A DNA stretch of 64,000 bases from Candidatus Kuenenia stuttgartensis (GTDB taxonomy: Bacteria; Planctomycetota; Planctomycetia; Isosphaerales; Isosphaeraceae), in the NCBI GenBank assembly GCA_945865635.1, contig CAMBEP010000014.1, positions 1 to 64,000 on the forward strand, written 5' to 3'. The position numbers and the translations under genes are program-made. Under the pieces are notes generated by a model. That model had not been told where the DNA came from, ran no database searches, and was given only the letters and a program-made list of their open reading frames with translations. Positions 36,391 through 46,993 of this stretch are shown here, one piece after another (the stretch's first letter is position 1; every line of letters begins with the position of its first letter).

Positions 36391-36767
36391 TTCTGCCCTG
36401 AAAATCGTTGCTCCTCAAAACTCTGCAACTCCTCAAGGATTTTCTCGTCCGCCTCGACCAATTTCCCCATTGCCAATCGACCCATCCGTTCGCCAATTTC
36501 TTTGGACGACAACCACAAAGCTTCCTCGCCAATCCGGATCTTGATCCGATTTCTCAATTGCAACTCTGCCAGTCTGGATCGGTCCCGATTTTTCAACCTC
36601 TCCCTGTATTTCCAAATCATCACCATCAACAATACAATCCCTATGCCTGCCGTCATCAGCCAAATACCATCCCAAGAATCATAAGAACTTGGCCCGTCTT
36701 CTACCAATGGCGTTTGCATCCATGGCGGAGCAGGTGCAGGCGGCCATCGTGTTATTGTTTTTTGCAT
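36387..36767 (-). CDS. Small membrane protein next to DUF58
   Basis: 126 residues: a Pro/Trp-rich N-terminus, one membrane helix (GIWLMTAGIGIVLLMVMIWKY), then a basic cytoplasmic helix and an acidic C-terminus (LVEADEKILEELQSFEEQ). Layout and place recall DUF4381 proteins that accompany DUF58 in MoxR/Bat operons; sequence identity to that family was not shown. The ATG at 36767 has CGGAG 8 bases upstream, two bases after the DUF58 stop. Confidence 0.65.
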   Translation of the reverse strand: MQKTITRWPPAPAPPWMQTPLVEDGPSSYDSWDGIWLMTAGIGIVLLMVMIWKYRERLKNRDRSRLAELQLRNRIKIRIGEEALWLSSKEIGERMGRLAMGKLVEADEKILEELQSFEEQRFSGQN

Positions 36768-36769
36768 GG

Positions 36770-37750
36770 TTAGCACTCCGAATTTCCAGAGCCACGCCGC
36801 AGCCAGCAGGCAATCTGCAATTCAGGCACTGGCCAATCGCTGGAAAGGCCAAGGATCGGCATTCCAGCTTCTCGCGACCATCGCTGCAACCGGTTCTGAT
36901 GTTCTTCAACGGAAATCTGTGATCGAGCCTTGATCATTTCACCTGTTTCGCAATCCTTCAGATGACTGGTTTCAAAGTACTTTTGATTATCCGCAGATCG
37001 AGCGCAGATTCCACGCAATTGAAACTGCCCAAAACTTTCGTTAAAACACCTGGGCTCCGGCAACCAGAGAAAGTCGCTGACCCAAAACACCCAGGCTCCC
37101 GGACTCACTGATTCTGACCATCCACCCAAATCATTCCAATTGGTTTGTCGATTCTTTGGCTGAAACTTGGCTAGCTCCGCAATAATTCCACCAAGCTTGT
37201 CACGCCCCTTCAAGCTTTTCAGATGCAACTCCACCCGATCGCTCACCAGCAATAAATCCACTGTCATTTGCCGGGATAAAGCCGAGGCCGCAATAATCAA
37301 CGCCACTTCAAATACAAAATCCATCGGCCGCCTGATATTCGATTCCCCACCCTCAAACCAGAGACTCGCCGAAACGTCCACCACAATCACCACCGGCAAT
37401 TGCGATTCCGCCTCCCAAAGCCTCACCATAGGCACCCTTGTCCTTGCCGTCGCCCGCCAGTCAATAAATCTCGGATCGTCTCCCGGCTCATAATTCCGAT
37501 AGCCTGCAAATTCGCCCGCAAACCATTCCCCATTGACATGCCCTGTTGTTTGATCGCCAGCCGAATTGCCCCTCAAATTCCGCATCTGTTGCCGAAATCG
37601 TAACGCCCGACCTGTATCAGGAAAATGGATCACCGACGAACGCGACCATACATCGGCCACCTGTGAAGGCCTGTAACGCCAAGGCTCCATAAGAATCCTA
37701 CGCACCGGCCTGCTCCATACAATCGATCGAATCCAGCTTATGAATGACAT
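36770..37750 (-). CDS. DUF58 domain protein
   Basis: 326 residues. The DUF58 hallmark is GEFAGYRNYEPGDDPRFIDWRATARTRVPMVRLWEAE. A von-Willebrand-like segment follows (VVIVVDVSASL, a DxSxS start of a MIDAS). The family usually works with a MoxR AAA+ ATPase and VWA proteins in assembly or maturation. No MoxR or VWA gene is in the window, so the partner, if any, is elsewhere. It follows the GH57 gene by 41 bases. Confidence 0.85.
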   Translation of the reverse strand: MSFISWIRSIVWSRPVRRILMEPWRYRPSQVADVWSRSSVIHFPDTGRALRFRQQMRNLRGNSAGDQTTGHVNGEWFAGEFAGYRNYEPGDDPRFIDWRATARTRVPMVRLWEAESQLPVVIVVDVSASLWFEGGESNIRRPMDFVFEVALIIAASALSRQMTVDLLLVSDRVELHLKSLKGRDKLGGIIAELAKFQPKNRQTNWNDLGGWSESVSPGAWVFWVSDFLWLPEPRCFNESFGQFQLRGICARSADNQKYFETSHLKDCETGEMIKARSQISVEEHQNRLQRWSREAGMPILGLSSDWPVPELQIACWLRRGSGNSEC

Positions 37751-37791
37751 GCCTTTTCCCTCACTTGTCTTACCCCGCCAGGCCCGGAAAT

Positions 37792-39996
37792 TTATCCCAT
37801 CTCACGCGATGGTTTGATGACCCAGCGGAACTTGCAACGAAACGAATCCTCCGATCCACCACCGACAAGCCAACTGGCTGCAATCGCTGAACTTTGAAAA
37901 ACCGATTCATAACCCCCATCACTATTCGATACCGTCCGGATCGGCAAAGTCCAAACCTCCTCAGGTCCAAATTCCTGCCATTCCAGACGACTGGCTAAAT
38001 CCAGCCATTCATCTACAAGTGTAATACTTTTTTCATTGACAAGAGTCAGTGACGAATCCAGTTTTCCCAGATTTCTTCCTGAGTGGTCGCGAAATTGTCG
38101 GTCGTCCTCATGACCCGCCATAGCGGCCATGTTGATTTCCACAGCAAATCTGTGGGGCTCCAGGCCTGCCAGGCCATTGAGTTCGTAACCAATCTCAAGC
38201 GCATTGGCCTGTCGATGGATTCCAATTTCTTTCTTGATCCTGATGACTCGCCCATTCCAATCCGATTCCTGTGATAATACAACCAAATACGAATCTTCGG
38301 TTTTCAAGATCTCGTCAACGTGATATTCCGACGTCGGCCAGGCCGTCAATTCCTGCTCCAAACCGGCCCTCCATTGTTCCGCTGTGGTCGTGGCAGGCCA
38401 GAGATGATCGACCAAAGCCTTGCGCGGGTGCCTGTCATAGACCAGCAATTGATCCAAGCCAGGCTGCTTGAGCGTGATGCGGTCGTGCAGATTGGACGGG
38501 CCTTCTTGCGCCTCCGCTTTGCTTGCCTCTCTCGCTGCCTTGGCGACTGCATGGTGGTAAGGTTCGAAGCGTCGGTTGAGGGTGGCCAGAATGTTGGTTG
38601 CTGTCCGTCGATCATCAAGCTCGTAAATCTGACCGCCCTGGGCCGGACTGATCCAGGCGATCAGATGCCTGTTATCAAGCCGAATCTCAATCTTTGTATC
38701 GGCATTGAAATCCATCTCAAGGCATCGAATATAATCACCGGCAGGCGCCAGAATCCGGTCGATATGATTTTCTGCCAGAATCAGATGACGATAAATCGCA
38801 TTTCGCAAATGCGGCATATAAAGACCACCAAATGCGCCATGCCAGTATGGACAATTGCATTGAGCGCGATAGAGTTCCAGTTTCGCCGAATCTATTGCCA
38901 ATTGCTGATCTGTGGTTGGATTTAATTTTACGGATTGAAATGCATTTTCGATCCGCGCGATGGTTTGCGACACGGATCGCATATGGGCTGCCATTTCGGC
39001 GGATTCCGGATATTTCACCAGAAAATTCCGCCAATATCCGCCGGGGGCGAAGAAGCTCTGGATGGGCAGGGCAAAATCGGCGTCTGCAAGTTCGAGGTTT
39101 TTTTGACCTCTCTGATAGAGTTCAAGCCGCTCAGGTGGCAGCACCCATTCTGTCATTTCCCGATAGCTTCCAGGCGGCACATAAATCCGCCCCAGCGGCG
39201 GGAATTCCTCTAGAATCTGGCTGAAGGTGGAGGTCTGAATCTGCTCTTTATTGGCTTCAAGCAACGTTAAAAACCGGGCCAGCCATTTTTTTCCATAAAT
39301 CAATTCATAAGTCCCAGGCCATCCTCCAAATTTCTCGCCATCGTCGGCCGTGATCGCCAGTGGGGGGTTTGCTCCAGATTCAGCAAGCTTGAGAAGATGT
39401 TCGATCGTCTTGTCAGGCTCCTGCCAGGGCACCAGATATCGAAGTGGCTCGGAGTTGGGGAAAAGCCTGAGCAAATGGCCTTGATCCTCGGTCAGAAAAT
39501 AGCCACCAAGCTTTGCGGGATCAAGCCCGGCGCGATGAAAATGGTAATCATCAAGCACTGTATATTCCATGCCTGAACGTGCCAGCGATTCGACCAGATC
39601 CTGCTCCCAGACCCTCTCTGCAAGCCACATTCCGCGCGGAGCTTTACCAAACCGGCGCGCAATGATCTCATTGAAATGGCGAATCTGACCAATTCGGTCG
39701 CGGCGCGGAATCATCGGCAGGATCGGCTCGGACCAAGCCCCCCCAAGCAACTCAAGCTGGCCTCGATCCAAAAGTTCGGCAATTCGGTTAAAAAAGCACG
39801 GCCGGTTTGCTTCCACCCATTCCCACAACGGACCAGAAATATGGAGATTGAATTTTATGGCCGGAAATTCGGCGAAGGTTTCGATCAGAGGCTTATACGC
39901 CGTCTCAAAATTCTGGGCAAAAACGCCATCAAAATTCCCCACCGGCTGATGGCAATGGAACCCAAGAACCAGACGCGCAATTTTTTGGGCAATCAT
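37792..39996 (-). CDS. GH57 4-alpha-glucanotransferase / alpha-amylase
   Basis: 734 residues. N-terminal GH57 barrel (LGFHCHQPVGNFDG) with the nucleophile in WLAERVWE (Glu127) and the acid in ITADDGEKFGGWP (Asp218). Their 91-residue spacing equals that recalled for the Thermococcus litoralis enzyme (Glu123/Asp214). The C-terminal half matches DUF1925/DUF1926-like beta domains. It probably rearranges or degrades storage glucans inside the cell; no signal peptide is seen. glgA in the same window fits glycogen turnover. Confidence 0.9.
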   Translation of the reverse strand: MIAQKIARLVLGFHCHQPVGNFDGVFAQNFETAYKPLIETFAEFPAIKFNLHISGPLWEWVEANRPCFFNRIAELLDRGQLELLGGAWSEPILPMIPRRDRIGQIRHFNEIIARRFGKAPRGMWLAERVWEQDLVESLARSGMEYTVLDDYHFHRAGLDPAKLGGYFLTEDQGHLLRLFPNSEPLRYLVPWQEPDKTIEHLLKLAESGANPPLAITADDGEKFGGWPGTYELIYGKKWLARFLTLLEANKEQIQTSTFSQILEEFPPLGRIYVPPGSYREMTEWVLPPERLELYQRGQKNLELADADFALPIQSFFAPGGYWRNFLVKYPESAEMAAHMRSVSQTIARIENAFQSVKLNPTTDQQLAIDSAKLELYRAQCNCPYWHGAFGGLYMPHLRNAIYRHLILAENHIDRILAPAGDYIRCLEMDFNADTKIEIRLDNRHLIAWISPAQGGQIYELDDRRTATNILATLNRRFEPYHHAVAKAAREASKAEAQEGPSNLHDRITLKQPGLDQLLVYDRHPRKALVDHLWPATTTAEQWRAGLEQELTAWPTSEYHVDEILKTEDSYLVVLSQESDWNGRVIRIKKEIGIHRQANALEIGYELNGLAGLEPHRFAVEINMAAMAGHEDDRQFRDHSGRNLGKLDSSLTLVNEKSITLVDEWLDLASRLEWQEFGPEEVWTLPIRTVSNSDGGYESVFQSSAIAASWLVGGGSEDSFRCKFRWVIKPSREMG

Positions 39997-40257
39997 GAAA
40001 AGAGTCTTCTAAAAGTGGGGGCTCCCAAGCTTCGAACCCGCAATTGTGATTGAATCGAAAATCCTGCATCGTCTCTCTTGGGTAAATTCTAACGAAACCT
40101 CTTATAGTTTGACAAGTGTAGGGCACAGAAGCTCTATAAGTTTCCCGACTGGGCTTCGGAATCGAGCCGCCAAACGGGCATAATCTGCCTGGTTGGCGAC
40201 TCTTCTTTTTAGAAATCCGTTACACCCGCCCGGGCAAGCCGGGGTGGAGCGATTGGC

Positions 40258-43089
40258 TTAGCCCACAACCAGATTACACAGCTTGCCGGGCACCACAATG
40301 GCCTTTCGAATGGTTTTGCCAGCGATAATGGCAGCAATTTTCGGGTCAGCCAGGGCGGCCTTTTTGACGGTCTCCTCGTCGGCATCCACAGGCAAAACCA
40401 CGCGGCCCCTGACCTTGCCATTGATCTGAAGCACCACTTCCACTTCGCTCTCTTTCAGCAGGGCGGGGTCGAAGCTGGGCCAAGGCTCGTAAGCCAGGGT
40501 GGTGGAATGTCCCAGAACTTCCCATAGCTCTTCTGCCTGATGCGGGGCCATCGGCGCAAGCAGCAGAACGAACGATTCCAAGGCTTTTTTCGGACGCACC
40601 TCACGACTCGTCATGAAGTTCGTAAATTCCATGAGCTTGGATATGGCCGTATTGAAGCGGAGGGCGTCCAGATCTTCGGACACGCCGGCCACAGTTCTGG
40701 CCAGCAATTTCGCCGTTTCCAGATCGGGCTCCACATCCTGCACACGTGATTCCAGCTTAACGGATTCCGACATGTCGTCCACGATCAATCGCCAGACCCG
40801 GGCCAGGAATCGCGACACGCCTTCCACACCCTTCATGCTCCAAGGCTTGGTCGCCTCAAGAGGACCCATAAACATTTCGTAGAGACGCAGACTGTCGGCT
40901 CCATATTCTTCCACCACGATGTCTGGATTGATCACATTACCACGACTCTTGGACATCTTGTTGGCGCGGGCATCGACCCGAACGCTCGGGTCAGACGCCA
41001 GTACAAACCGGTCGCCCTGCTTCATGGCCTGCTCCGGCATAAGCTTGACCAGCGCCAGGTTCACACGCTTGCCGGCACGCATGGTGAAGTGGCCCAGCTC
41101 ATCACAGACGGCTTCGTCCACTCCCACCCAAACCCCCTCGGAATCCTGATACACCGTATATTCTGTCTCGCCCAGAATCATGCCCTGATTCACCAGCCTG
41201 TGGAATGGCTCGGCGGTGTGGACCAATCCGCGATCAAACAGCACCTTGTGCCAAAAACGGCTGTAAAGCAAGTGCAATACAGCATGTTCCGCACCACCGA
41301 TATAAAGATCCACCGGCATCCAATACCGCTCCAGCTCTGTGCTGAATGGGGCCGTGTCGTTCTTGGGATCCATATAACGGAGGTAATACCAGCACGAGCC
41401 AGCCCACTGCGGCATGGTGTTGGTTTCCCTCTGGAATCGCTCGGAATAGCGTACCCATTGAGTGGCCTTGGACAACGGCGGTTCCGGGTTACCAGACGGC
41501 CTAAAATCCTCCATATCAGGCAGGCTTACAGGCAATTCGGCAAGGTCCACTGCATGGGCGTTGCCATTTTCATCAAGCAAAATCGGAAACGGCTCGCCCC
41601 AATACCGCTGGCGGCTGAAGAGCCAGTCGCGCAGCTTGTAATTGATCGTCAGCTTGGCCAGGCCCTTGTCCGAAAGATACGACTCGACAATCACACGCTT
41701 GGCCTGCTCTGTCGGGTGGCCATTGAGATTAAACTCATTGTTGGCCGAGTTCACTGCCAGACCAAGTTCTGTTTCGGCCTCGGGCAAGGGCTTGTCATGA
41801 TCCAGAAGGTCTTGCGCCACCACCCTCAAAATTGGCAGACCAAAAACCTGCGCGAATTCAAAGTCGCGTTCGTCGTGGCCTGGAACGGCCATGATCGCAC
41901 CGGTGCCATATCCTGAAAGTACGTAATCCGCAATCCAGACAGGGATTGGCTCGAATGTGACTGGGTTCACGGCATAGCCGCCCGTGAAAACACCGGTTTT
42001 CTTGCGAGTGGCATCCTGCCGCTCCATGTCGCTCTTGGCGGTCACCTCCGCTTGATAGGCCTTGACAGCCTCAACCTGATCGGGCGATGTCAGGCTTGGA
42101 ACCAGCGGATGTTCCGGAGCCAAAACCATGTAGGTCGCACCAAAAAGAGTGTCCGGACGAGTCGTGAAGACCCGGATAAAGTCATCCCCAGGCTTCACCG
42201 GAAATCGCTTCACACTCCTCTGGCGGGCCCACTCGTGAAACGTTTTGGGGTCGCCAAGATAGAAATCCACTTCCGCACCCTCGCTCCGGCCAATCCAGTT
42301 GCGCTGCATCTCCTTGATCGCCTTCGGCCAGTCGACAAGCTCCAAATCGTCAATCAAATGCTCGCAATAGGCCGTTATACGAAGCATCCACTGCTTCAGG
42401 GGCAGACGAATCACCGGATGGTCGCCGACCTCCGACTTGCCGTCCTTCACTTCCTCATTCGCCAGAACCGTGCCCAGCTCAGGACACCAGTTGACTGGCA
42501 CTTCGGCCCGATATCCAAGCCGATGAGCATCCCGATAAGCAGCCGGGTCGGTGCAATCCACCGGAATTGGCAACTCGTCGATCGGGCGGCCTTTACCAAC
42601 CCGCTTACGCCCCTCGGAATCGGCCCAGACATATTCCGGGTCATACCAAGTGTCGTAAATCTTCAGAAAAATCCACTGAGTCCAGCGATAATAATGCGGG
42701 TCGGTCGTATCCACCTCTCGATCCCAGTCGTACGAAAATCCCAACGACTTGATCTGTCGGCGAAAATTATCGATGTTCTGCTGGGTCGTATCACGCGGGT
42801 GCGTTCCCGTCCTGATCGCATATTGCTCCGCTGGCAATCCAAAAGCATCCCAGCCCATCGGGTGCAGAACGTTTTGGCCAAGCATGCGCCGATATCGACA
42901 CAGAATGTCTGTCGCCGTATAGCCTTCCGGATGGCCCACATGAAGGCCCGCTCCCGAGGGGTAAGGAAACATGTCAAGCGCATAGAACTTCGGCTTGCCA
43001 GGTACGAAGTCCTGCGTACGAAATGTTTTATGTTCGTCCCAATAACGCTGCCATTTCTTTTCGATCCGGGAAAAGTGATAAGCGGGCAT
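40258..43089 (-). CDS. leuS: Leucyl-tRNA synthetase
   Basis: 943-residue class I synthetase. HIGH motif as HVGH (residues 50-53) in [21 protein letters not shown], an inserted editing domain ([24 protein letters not shown] with the conserved TRPDT, then [17 protein letters not shown]), and KMSKSRGN near residue 710. Start [20 protein letters not shown] is canonical. Single gene; the promoter lies in the 43.1-43.5 kb gap. Confidence 0.97.
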   Translation of the reverse strand: MPAYHFSRIEKKWQRYWDEHKTFRTQDFVPGKPKFYALDMFPYPSGAGLHVGHPEGYTATDILCRYRRMLGQNVLHPMGWDAFGLPAEQYAIRTGTHPRDTTQQNIDNFRRQIKSLGFSYDWDREVDTTDPHYYRWTQWIFLKIYDTWYDPEYVWADSEGRKRVGKGRPIDELPIPVDCTDPAAYRDAHRLGYRAEVPVNWCPELGTVLANEEVKDGKSEVGDHPVIRLPLKQWMLRITAYCEHLIDDLELVDWPKAIKEMQRNWIGRSEGAEVDFYLGDPKTFHEWARQRSVKRFPVKPGDDFIRVFTTRPDTLFGATYMVLAPEHPLVPSLTSPDQVEAVKAYQAEVTAKSDMERQDATRKKTGVFTGGYAVNPVTFEPIPVWIADYVLSGYGTGAIMAVPGHDERDFEFAQVFGLPILRVVAQDLLDHDKPLPEAETELGLAVNSANNEFNLNGHPTEQAKRVIVESYLSDKGLAKLTINYKLRDWLFSRQRYWGEPFPILLDENGNAHAVDLAELPVSLPDMEDFRPSGNPEPPLSKATQWVRYSERFQRETNTMPQWAGSCWYYLRYMDPKNDTAPFSTELERYWMPVDLYIGGAEHAVLHLLYSRFWHKVLFDRGLVHTAEPFHRLVNQGMILGETEYTVYQDSEGVWVGVDEAVCDELGHFTMRAGKRVNLALVKLMPEQAMKQGDRFVLASDPSVRVDARANKMSKSRGNVINPDIVVEEYGADSLRLYEMFMGPLEATKPWSMKGVEGVSRFLARVWRLIVDDMSESVKLESRVQDVEPDLETAKLLARTVAGVSEDLDALRFNTAISKLMEFTNFMTSREVRPKKALESFVLLLAPMAPHQAEELWEVLGHSTTLAYEPWPSFDPALLKESEVEVVLQINGKVRGRVVLPVDADEETVKKAALADPKIAAIIAGKTIRKAIVVPGKLCNLVVG

Positions 43090-43528
43090 CTTCGATCAAC
43101 GACCTCAAACATGGGGCAACTTGCAAGACTTCAGAGGATACGGATACTATTCAGAATAACGCTTTTGACCAAGAATTGCCAACCAGAAAGCGTTGTATGA
43201 ATCGACTTTGGCAAGCCAAAATCAGAAGCTCCGCAATGACCCATTTCTGACATTCACGCCATCACCCAACTCGTGGATCCATCCAGCACCTGCCCAACCC
43301 ACCCCAAAACTTTAACTTTTTTATGGAGTTTTTTGGAATTTTTACGCATTGCTCAGATTTCTCCCGGTAAAACGATTCCGCTCCCTGATGAACTCTTTAT
43401 TTCCACACCCTCTGCGATTTCATCGGTTAGATTTCAGAGTAGGTACACCAAAAGAGTGCAGCACCATGAGCTGATTTCTGAATAAAACAGCATCTTGCAG
43501 CGCATCTCTTGATTTTGAGGCTCACACC
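43090..43528. other. Divergent intergenic region, leuS / lipoprotein
   Basis: 439 bases with no supported gene. It is T-rich around 43315-43345. It should hold promoters for leuS on the left and the lipoprotein gene on the right, but none could be assigned. No T-box-like stem or tRNA-like element was recognised ahead of leuS. Confidence 0.4.
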
Positions 43529-44308
43529 ATGATTGACCACAAACACAAGCGTGTTTCACGCTCGAAATCGTTGCGGCACAAGTCGCTGACTGTCCTGATG
43601 TTCTGTGCCGTGAATATCTCCGGCTGTAACAACGGAAATATGCGCAGCGTTCAGCGGCCTAAATTTATGACGAATCCATTCCGCCGGCCAGCGATTGTCG
43701 TGAATCCCGCGATTGATGCTGGAGGAACCTCTGGAACTGTCATCGTCGAACAACAGGGTGGAGTCACAACCACTCGCGACACCGCCGCCGAACCGCCTGT
43801 GACCATGCTCCAGCCGCGTCAGGGAGGCTCTTCGGTCACAAATGTCGTCCCTTCCTTTGACGATGCCCAGCAGCCAATCGGTTCCGGGTCCAAGTCAACA
43901 ATCGACACCAATCGGCCTGGCTCCTCTCCGACCGACGCCAAAAGCATCATGAATAGCCTGGCCCCACCGGCTGAAGCCCCCCAGGTCATTATGGAAGCCC
44001 CGCCTCTGGGCGCAGGCTTATCTGGAAAATCCTCTGGATTATCAGCTCCTATCGATTCCTCCACCAATCGCACAGGTGGCCAGAGCAACGAAGAACCTCG
44101 CCTGGAAGCCATCGAACCACGAAAGCCCTCCGGATCAGGCGGATCAGGAAAATCGGCCCCAAGCGATAAGCCCAAAGACGCCGGTACACAGAAAAGCACC
44201 TCCTGGCGATCTCCAAAATTCGGCGATGTCTCAGGCAGAACTACCTTTCAGGCCAGCTCAAAACGGCCATCCGGAAGCGATGCGGCACCCCTTGGTGAAA
44301 TTGATTAA
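43529..44308 (+). CDS. Disordered lipoprotein
   Basis: 259 residues. Long basic n-region, then a lipobox (VNISGC, Cys33) predicting a lipid anchor. The rest is low-complexity Ser/Gly/Pro/Thr-rich with no domain (GSGGSGKSAPSDKPKDAG and similar). Likely an extended surface or periplasmic linker protein. The ATG has GAGG about 8 bases upstream. A clear terminator follows at 44339-44370. Confidence 0.65.
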   Translation: MIDHKHKRVSRSKSLRHKSLTVLMFCAVNISGCNNGNMRSVQRPKFMTNPFRRPAIVVNPAIDAGGTSGTVIVEQQGGVTTTRDTAAEPPVTMLQPRQGGSSVTNVVPSFDDAQQPIGSGSKSTIDTNRPGSSPTDAKSIMNSLAPPAEAPQVIMEAPPLGAGLSGKSSGLSAPIDSSTNRTGGQSNEEPRLEAIEPRKPSGSGGSGKSAPSDKPKDAGTQKSTSWRSPKFGDVSGRTTFQASSKRPSGSDAAPLGEID

Positions 44309-44338
44309 CCCCCGGCTCTCAAACCGATTGCAATCTTA

Positions 44339-44370
44339 AAAGAGGTGGCTTCACAAGCCGCCTCTTTTTT
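44339..44370 (+). terminator. Rho-independent terminator
   Basis: Stem aagaggtggct / agccgcctctt (one G-U pair), 5-base loop, run of six T. It lies 30 bases past the lipoprotein stop. Confidence 0.9.
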
Positions 44371-44695
44371 CCATTCCGACAAGTCATGATTCCGCCTGAG
44401 TTTCAATCCGCAATGACGATTTGTCCAGAGACCAAGTCGTTCACCTCAAAAGAAAACGGGACCAGATTGGCTTTTTTGCGTTTCCTGATTGCAAACAAAT
44501 GCCATTTGGCTTGCATCAACCTGCAAATCCCATTGTCAATAAGCCCGCATAATTTGAAACCCGCTGTTCGGGGATCAATCGATAATCGATATCTGGTCGG
44601 CTTTTGCTCGATTCGCGATTCGGGTTCCGCTAAAATCTTTCGAAGTGATCAATCCACACCTCACCCATGTTCAAATCCAACGGACAAAATATCCC
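44371..44695. other. Intergenic region before the PKD-protein gene
   Basis: 325 bases without a supported gene. It contains the tandem atcgataatcgat near 44579-44590, which could be a binding site. No promoter was assigned with confidence. Confidence 0.35.
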
Positions 44696-45766
44696 ATGAA
44701 CACGCTTATCTTCTGCCTGAGTGCCCTCACACTCGCTGCCGGTCTGGAGCGGCCCAATGTGGAATACAAAATCTTTCAGTTTCCGGCCAACCAGATTCCA
44801 CGGATCGACGGCGATTCGTCCGATTGGTCGATTGTGCCTGATTCCTACTCCATCGGCTCCGATCAACTCAAGGAGACCGTGGGCGGAATGGGCGACAAAC
44901 GCGACCCCAAAAATCTCGATGTCAAAGTGAAGGTCGGCTGGGTCAAGGGGCTTAATCAATTGTATTTTCTCTATGAAGCTTACGACAATTACTGGGATTT
45001 CGCCAAGAACGACCTCCATAATGACATTTTTGAGGTCGTTATCGATGGCGACCTCTCCGGCGGACCTCTCATCCGCCAAATGCACCCAAACCTGAAATAC
45101 AAGGACAAACTCGAAACGCATGCCATGTTTCATGGAGTGCATGCCCAGAATTATCACATTTTTACGCCTGCCGAAGGCAAAGACTGGGCCATGGTCTGGG
45201 GCTGTCAGCCATGGATCAAAAATTTACCTTGGGCCAATGCCGCCTATAAATACAATTTCAAGCACGGCCAGAGCGGCAAACTGACTCTCGAGTTTTTCGT
45301 CACCCCCTTTGATTATGCTCCGCCCGAACCAGCTCGGGCTGTTCAATCAAAACTTGATGAAAACAAAGTCATCGGCATGTCGTGGTCCATTCTCGACTAC
45401 GACGACGAAAAAAGCGAACGCTTCAGCGCCTTCTGGAACCTCTCCCATAAAACCACCATGTATGGCGATGCCTCAGACCTGGTCGCCTTTCGACTCATGC
45501 CCTTGGAAAAAAGCCTGAGAAAGCCAATTGAAGCCAACTGGAGCTTTCAGGTGATCAGCCCAGCCCAACGGCTCGTTGCATTTCAGGATCAGTCCTTTGG
45601 CAATATCAAGTCTTGGAAATGGGATTTTGGTGATGGCAAATTCTCCACGGAAAAAAATCCGCAACACCAATTTGAAAAACCCGGCGAATTTGTCGTGACA
45701 CTTTATATAGAGGGGCCAGATGGAAAAGCCCGCCGCGCCAAGGTCTGGGATGTAACTCTCCCATGA
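44696..45766 (+). CDS. Secreted CBM9-like / PKD-domain protein
   Basis: 356 residues. Signal peptide MNTLIFCLSALTLAAG. Residues ~35-260 begin RIDGDSSDW and resemble the carbohydrate-binding family-9 / DOMON-like beta-sandwich (VKVKVGWVKGLNQLYFLYEAYDNYWDF, NDIFEVVIDGDLSGG). Residues ~275-355 are a PKD domain with WDFGDG (residue 309 on) and the HQFEKPGEFVVTLYI strand. Likely a secreted polysaccharide- or protein-binding protein; no catalytic motif. The ATG at 44696 is chosen as it begins the signal peptide. Confidence 0.78.
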   Translation: MNTLIFCLSALTLAAGLERPNVEYKIFQFPANQIPRIDGDSSDWSIVPDSYSIGSDQLKETVGGMGDKRDPKNLDVKVKVGWVKGLNQLYFLYEAYDNYWDFAKNDLHNDIFEVVIDGDLSGGPLIRQMHPNLKYKDKLETHAMFHGVHAQNYHIFTPAEGKDWAMVWGCQPWIKNLPWANAAYKYNFKHGQSGKLTLEFFVTPFDYAPPEPARAVQSKLDENKVIGMSWSILDYDDEKSERFSAFWNLSHKTTMYGDASDLVAFRLMPLEKSLRKPIEANWSFQVISPAQRLVAFQDQSFGNIKSWKWDFGDGKFSTEKNPQHQFEKPGEFVVTLYIEGPDGKARRAKVWDVTLP

Positions 45767-45847
45767 CCACCCACAATTGAGGCCTGAAAATCCGATGTGG
45801 ATCGATTCTCAAACCGTCATTGCAATGCCGGTCCATCTGAAAATCAC

Positions 45848-46705
45848 TCAATGCATGGGCAGTTTGCTCAGCCTTGTCAGCCGATTGAGAGCCTGCTTCT
45901 CAATGATTTTGGCCTTCTGACGCGGCAACCCAAGCTTTTGGGCCGCTTCATTCAATCGCATCGGATCATCTCCGCCAAGCCCAAAACGGCATTCAATCCA
46001 TTCTGCCTCAAGCGGGTCGAGTAATTGCATGCCCTTCTGGATCCGCTCCATACACTCAAGATCATGCAATTGCATGTCCACCGGCCGGGACCGATAATCT
46101 GAGACAAACTCCTCCAAAGTGAATTCCAGAGGGGAGTTGCTCTCCTGATTCGAAGGCATCGCTCGAGTCACTTTCAATGCCCAGACCGCAATCTTGCTCT
46201 TCCGGGTCGATAGCTTTAATGCCGCGCAAACCTCATCATCGGTCGGCGACCGGCCCAGCCGTTCTGTCAAAATCGCCGTTGCCCGATGCCATTTTATCAT
46301 CAGATTCACAAGATAGGCAGGCAGGCGTATCGGACGACCCTGATTCATCACGGATCGACGCATCGACTGCTTGATCCAGTAAACCGCATAGGTGCTAAAC
46401 CTCGTTTCCGCATCAGGATCAAAACTTTCCACTGCTCGCATCAGACCAAGGTTGCCCTCTTCAATCAAATCTTCCAGAGCAACCCCACGACCAAGATAAT
46501 GGCGGGCCACTTTCACAACGAGCCTTAAATTCGCTCGGATCATCAAATCACGGGCGGATGGATCGCCCTGAGCCACCTTTTGGGCCAGTTGCTTTTCCTC
46601 TTGCGCAGTCAAAAGTGGGGTCTCTTGAATCTCCTTCAAATACGGCTGTATGGCGGCCGAACCTGGCAAGCTTGAAGATTTGGAATCCGTTGGTGTTTTG
46701 AACAT
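45848..46705 (-). CDS. RNA polymerase sigma-70 family factor (RpoD-like, divergent region 4)
   Basis: 285 residues. Region 1.2 (IQPYLKEIQETPLLTAQEEKQLA), region 2 (RANLRLVVKVARHYLGRGVALEDLIEEGNLGLMRAVESFDP...FSTYAVYWIKQSMRRSV) and region 3 are typical of group 1-2 sigmas. Region 4.2 is unusual: NEAAQKLGLPRQKAKIIEKQALNRL replaces the usual VGxxFxVTRERIRQIExxALRKLR. It lacks the long N-terminal part of a housekeeping sigma, so a group 2 alternative factor is likely. The ATG at 46705 has AGAAGG upstream. Confidence 0.88.
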   Translation of the reverse strand: MFKTPTDSKSSSLPGSAAIQPYLKEIQETPLLTAQEEKQLAQKVAQGDPSARDLMIRANLRLVVKVARHYLGRGVALEDLIEEGNLGLMRAVESFDPDAETRFSTYAVYWIKQSMRRSVMNQGRPIRLPAYLVNLMIKWHRATAILTERLGRSPTDDEVCAALKLSTRKSKIAVWALKVTRAMPSNQESNSPLEFTLEEFVSDYRSRPVDMQLHDLECMERIQKGMQLLDPLEAEWIECRFGLGGDDPMRLNEAAQKLGLPRQKAKIIEKQALNRLTRLSKLPMH

Positions 46706-46993
46706 GGTGACTCTGCCTTCTGTAAACAATCGATGAATCCGCAGGATCATAGGACACTCACCAAAATCCGAGAACTTTCCCCCAACAAAAAGTTCCGATT
46801 TCTGGGATCCAAAGCCCAGCTTGCACGGTTGTAACGATTAATCACGATATATCGGCAAGCTCTGCGATGTTCCTGCTTGACTGCATGGAAATCGTGGCTC
46901 TTTGTGACGATCAAAGAGAAGTTAAGTGTCCGGCAGGATGACGCCGGCCGATCGACCCAACCGATCAGATTGTGAGAAAGGAATCTCGCCGTG

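Noticed and set aside
40200..40257. GC-rich hairpin after leuS
   Set aside because: Stem caccc/gggtg with imperfect interior and no U-run; too weak to call a terminator.
43273..43485. 70-codon frame between leuS and the lipoprotein gene
   Set aside because: No start context, no domain, AT-rich intergenic composition.
44386..44841. 151-codon frame crossing the start of the PKD-protein gene
   Set aside because: Overlaps the signal peptide of a well-supported gene in another frame and lacks domain or ribosome site.
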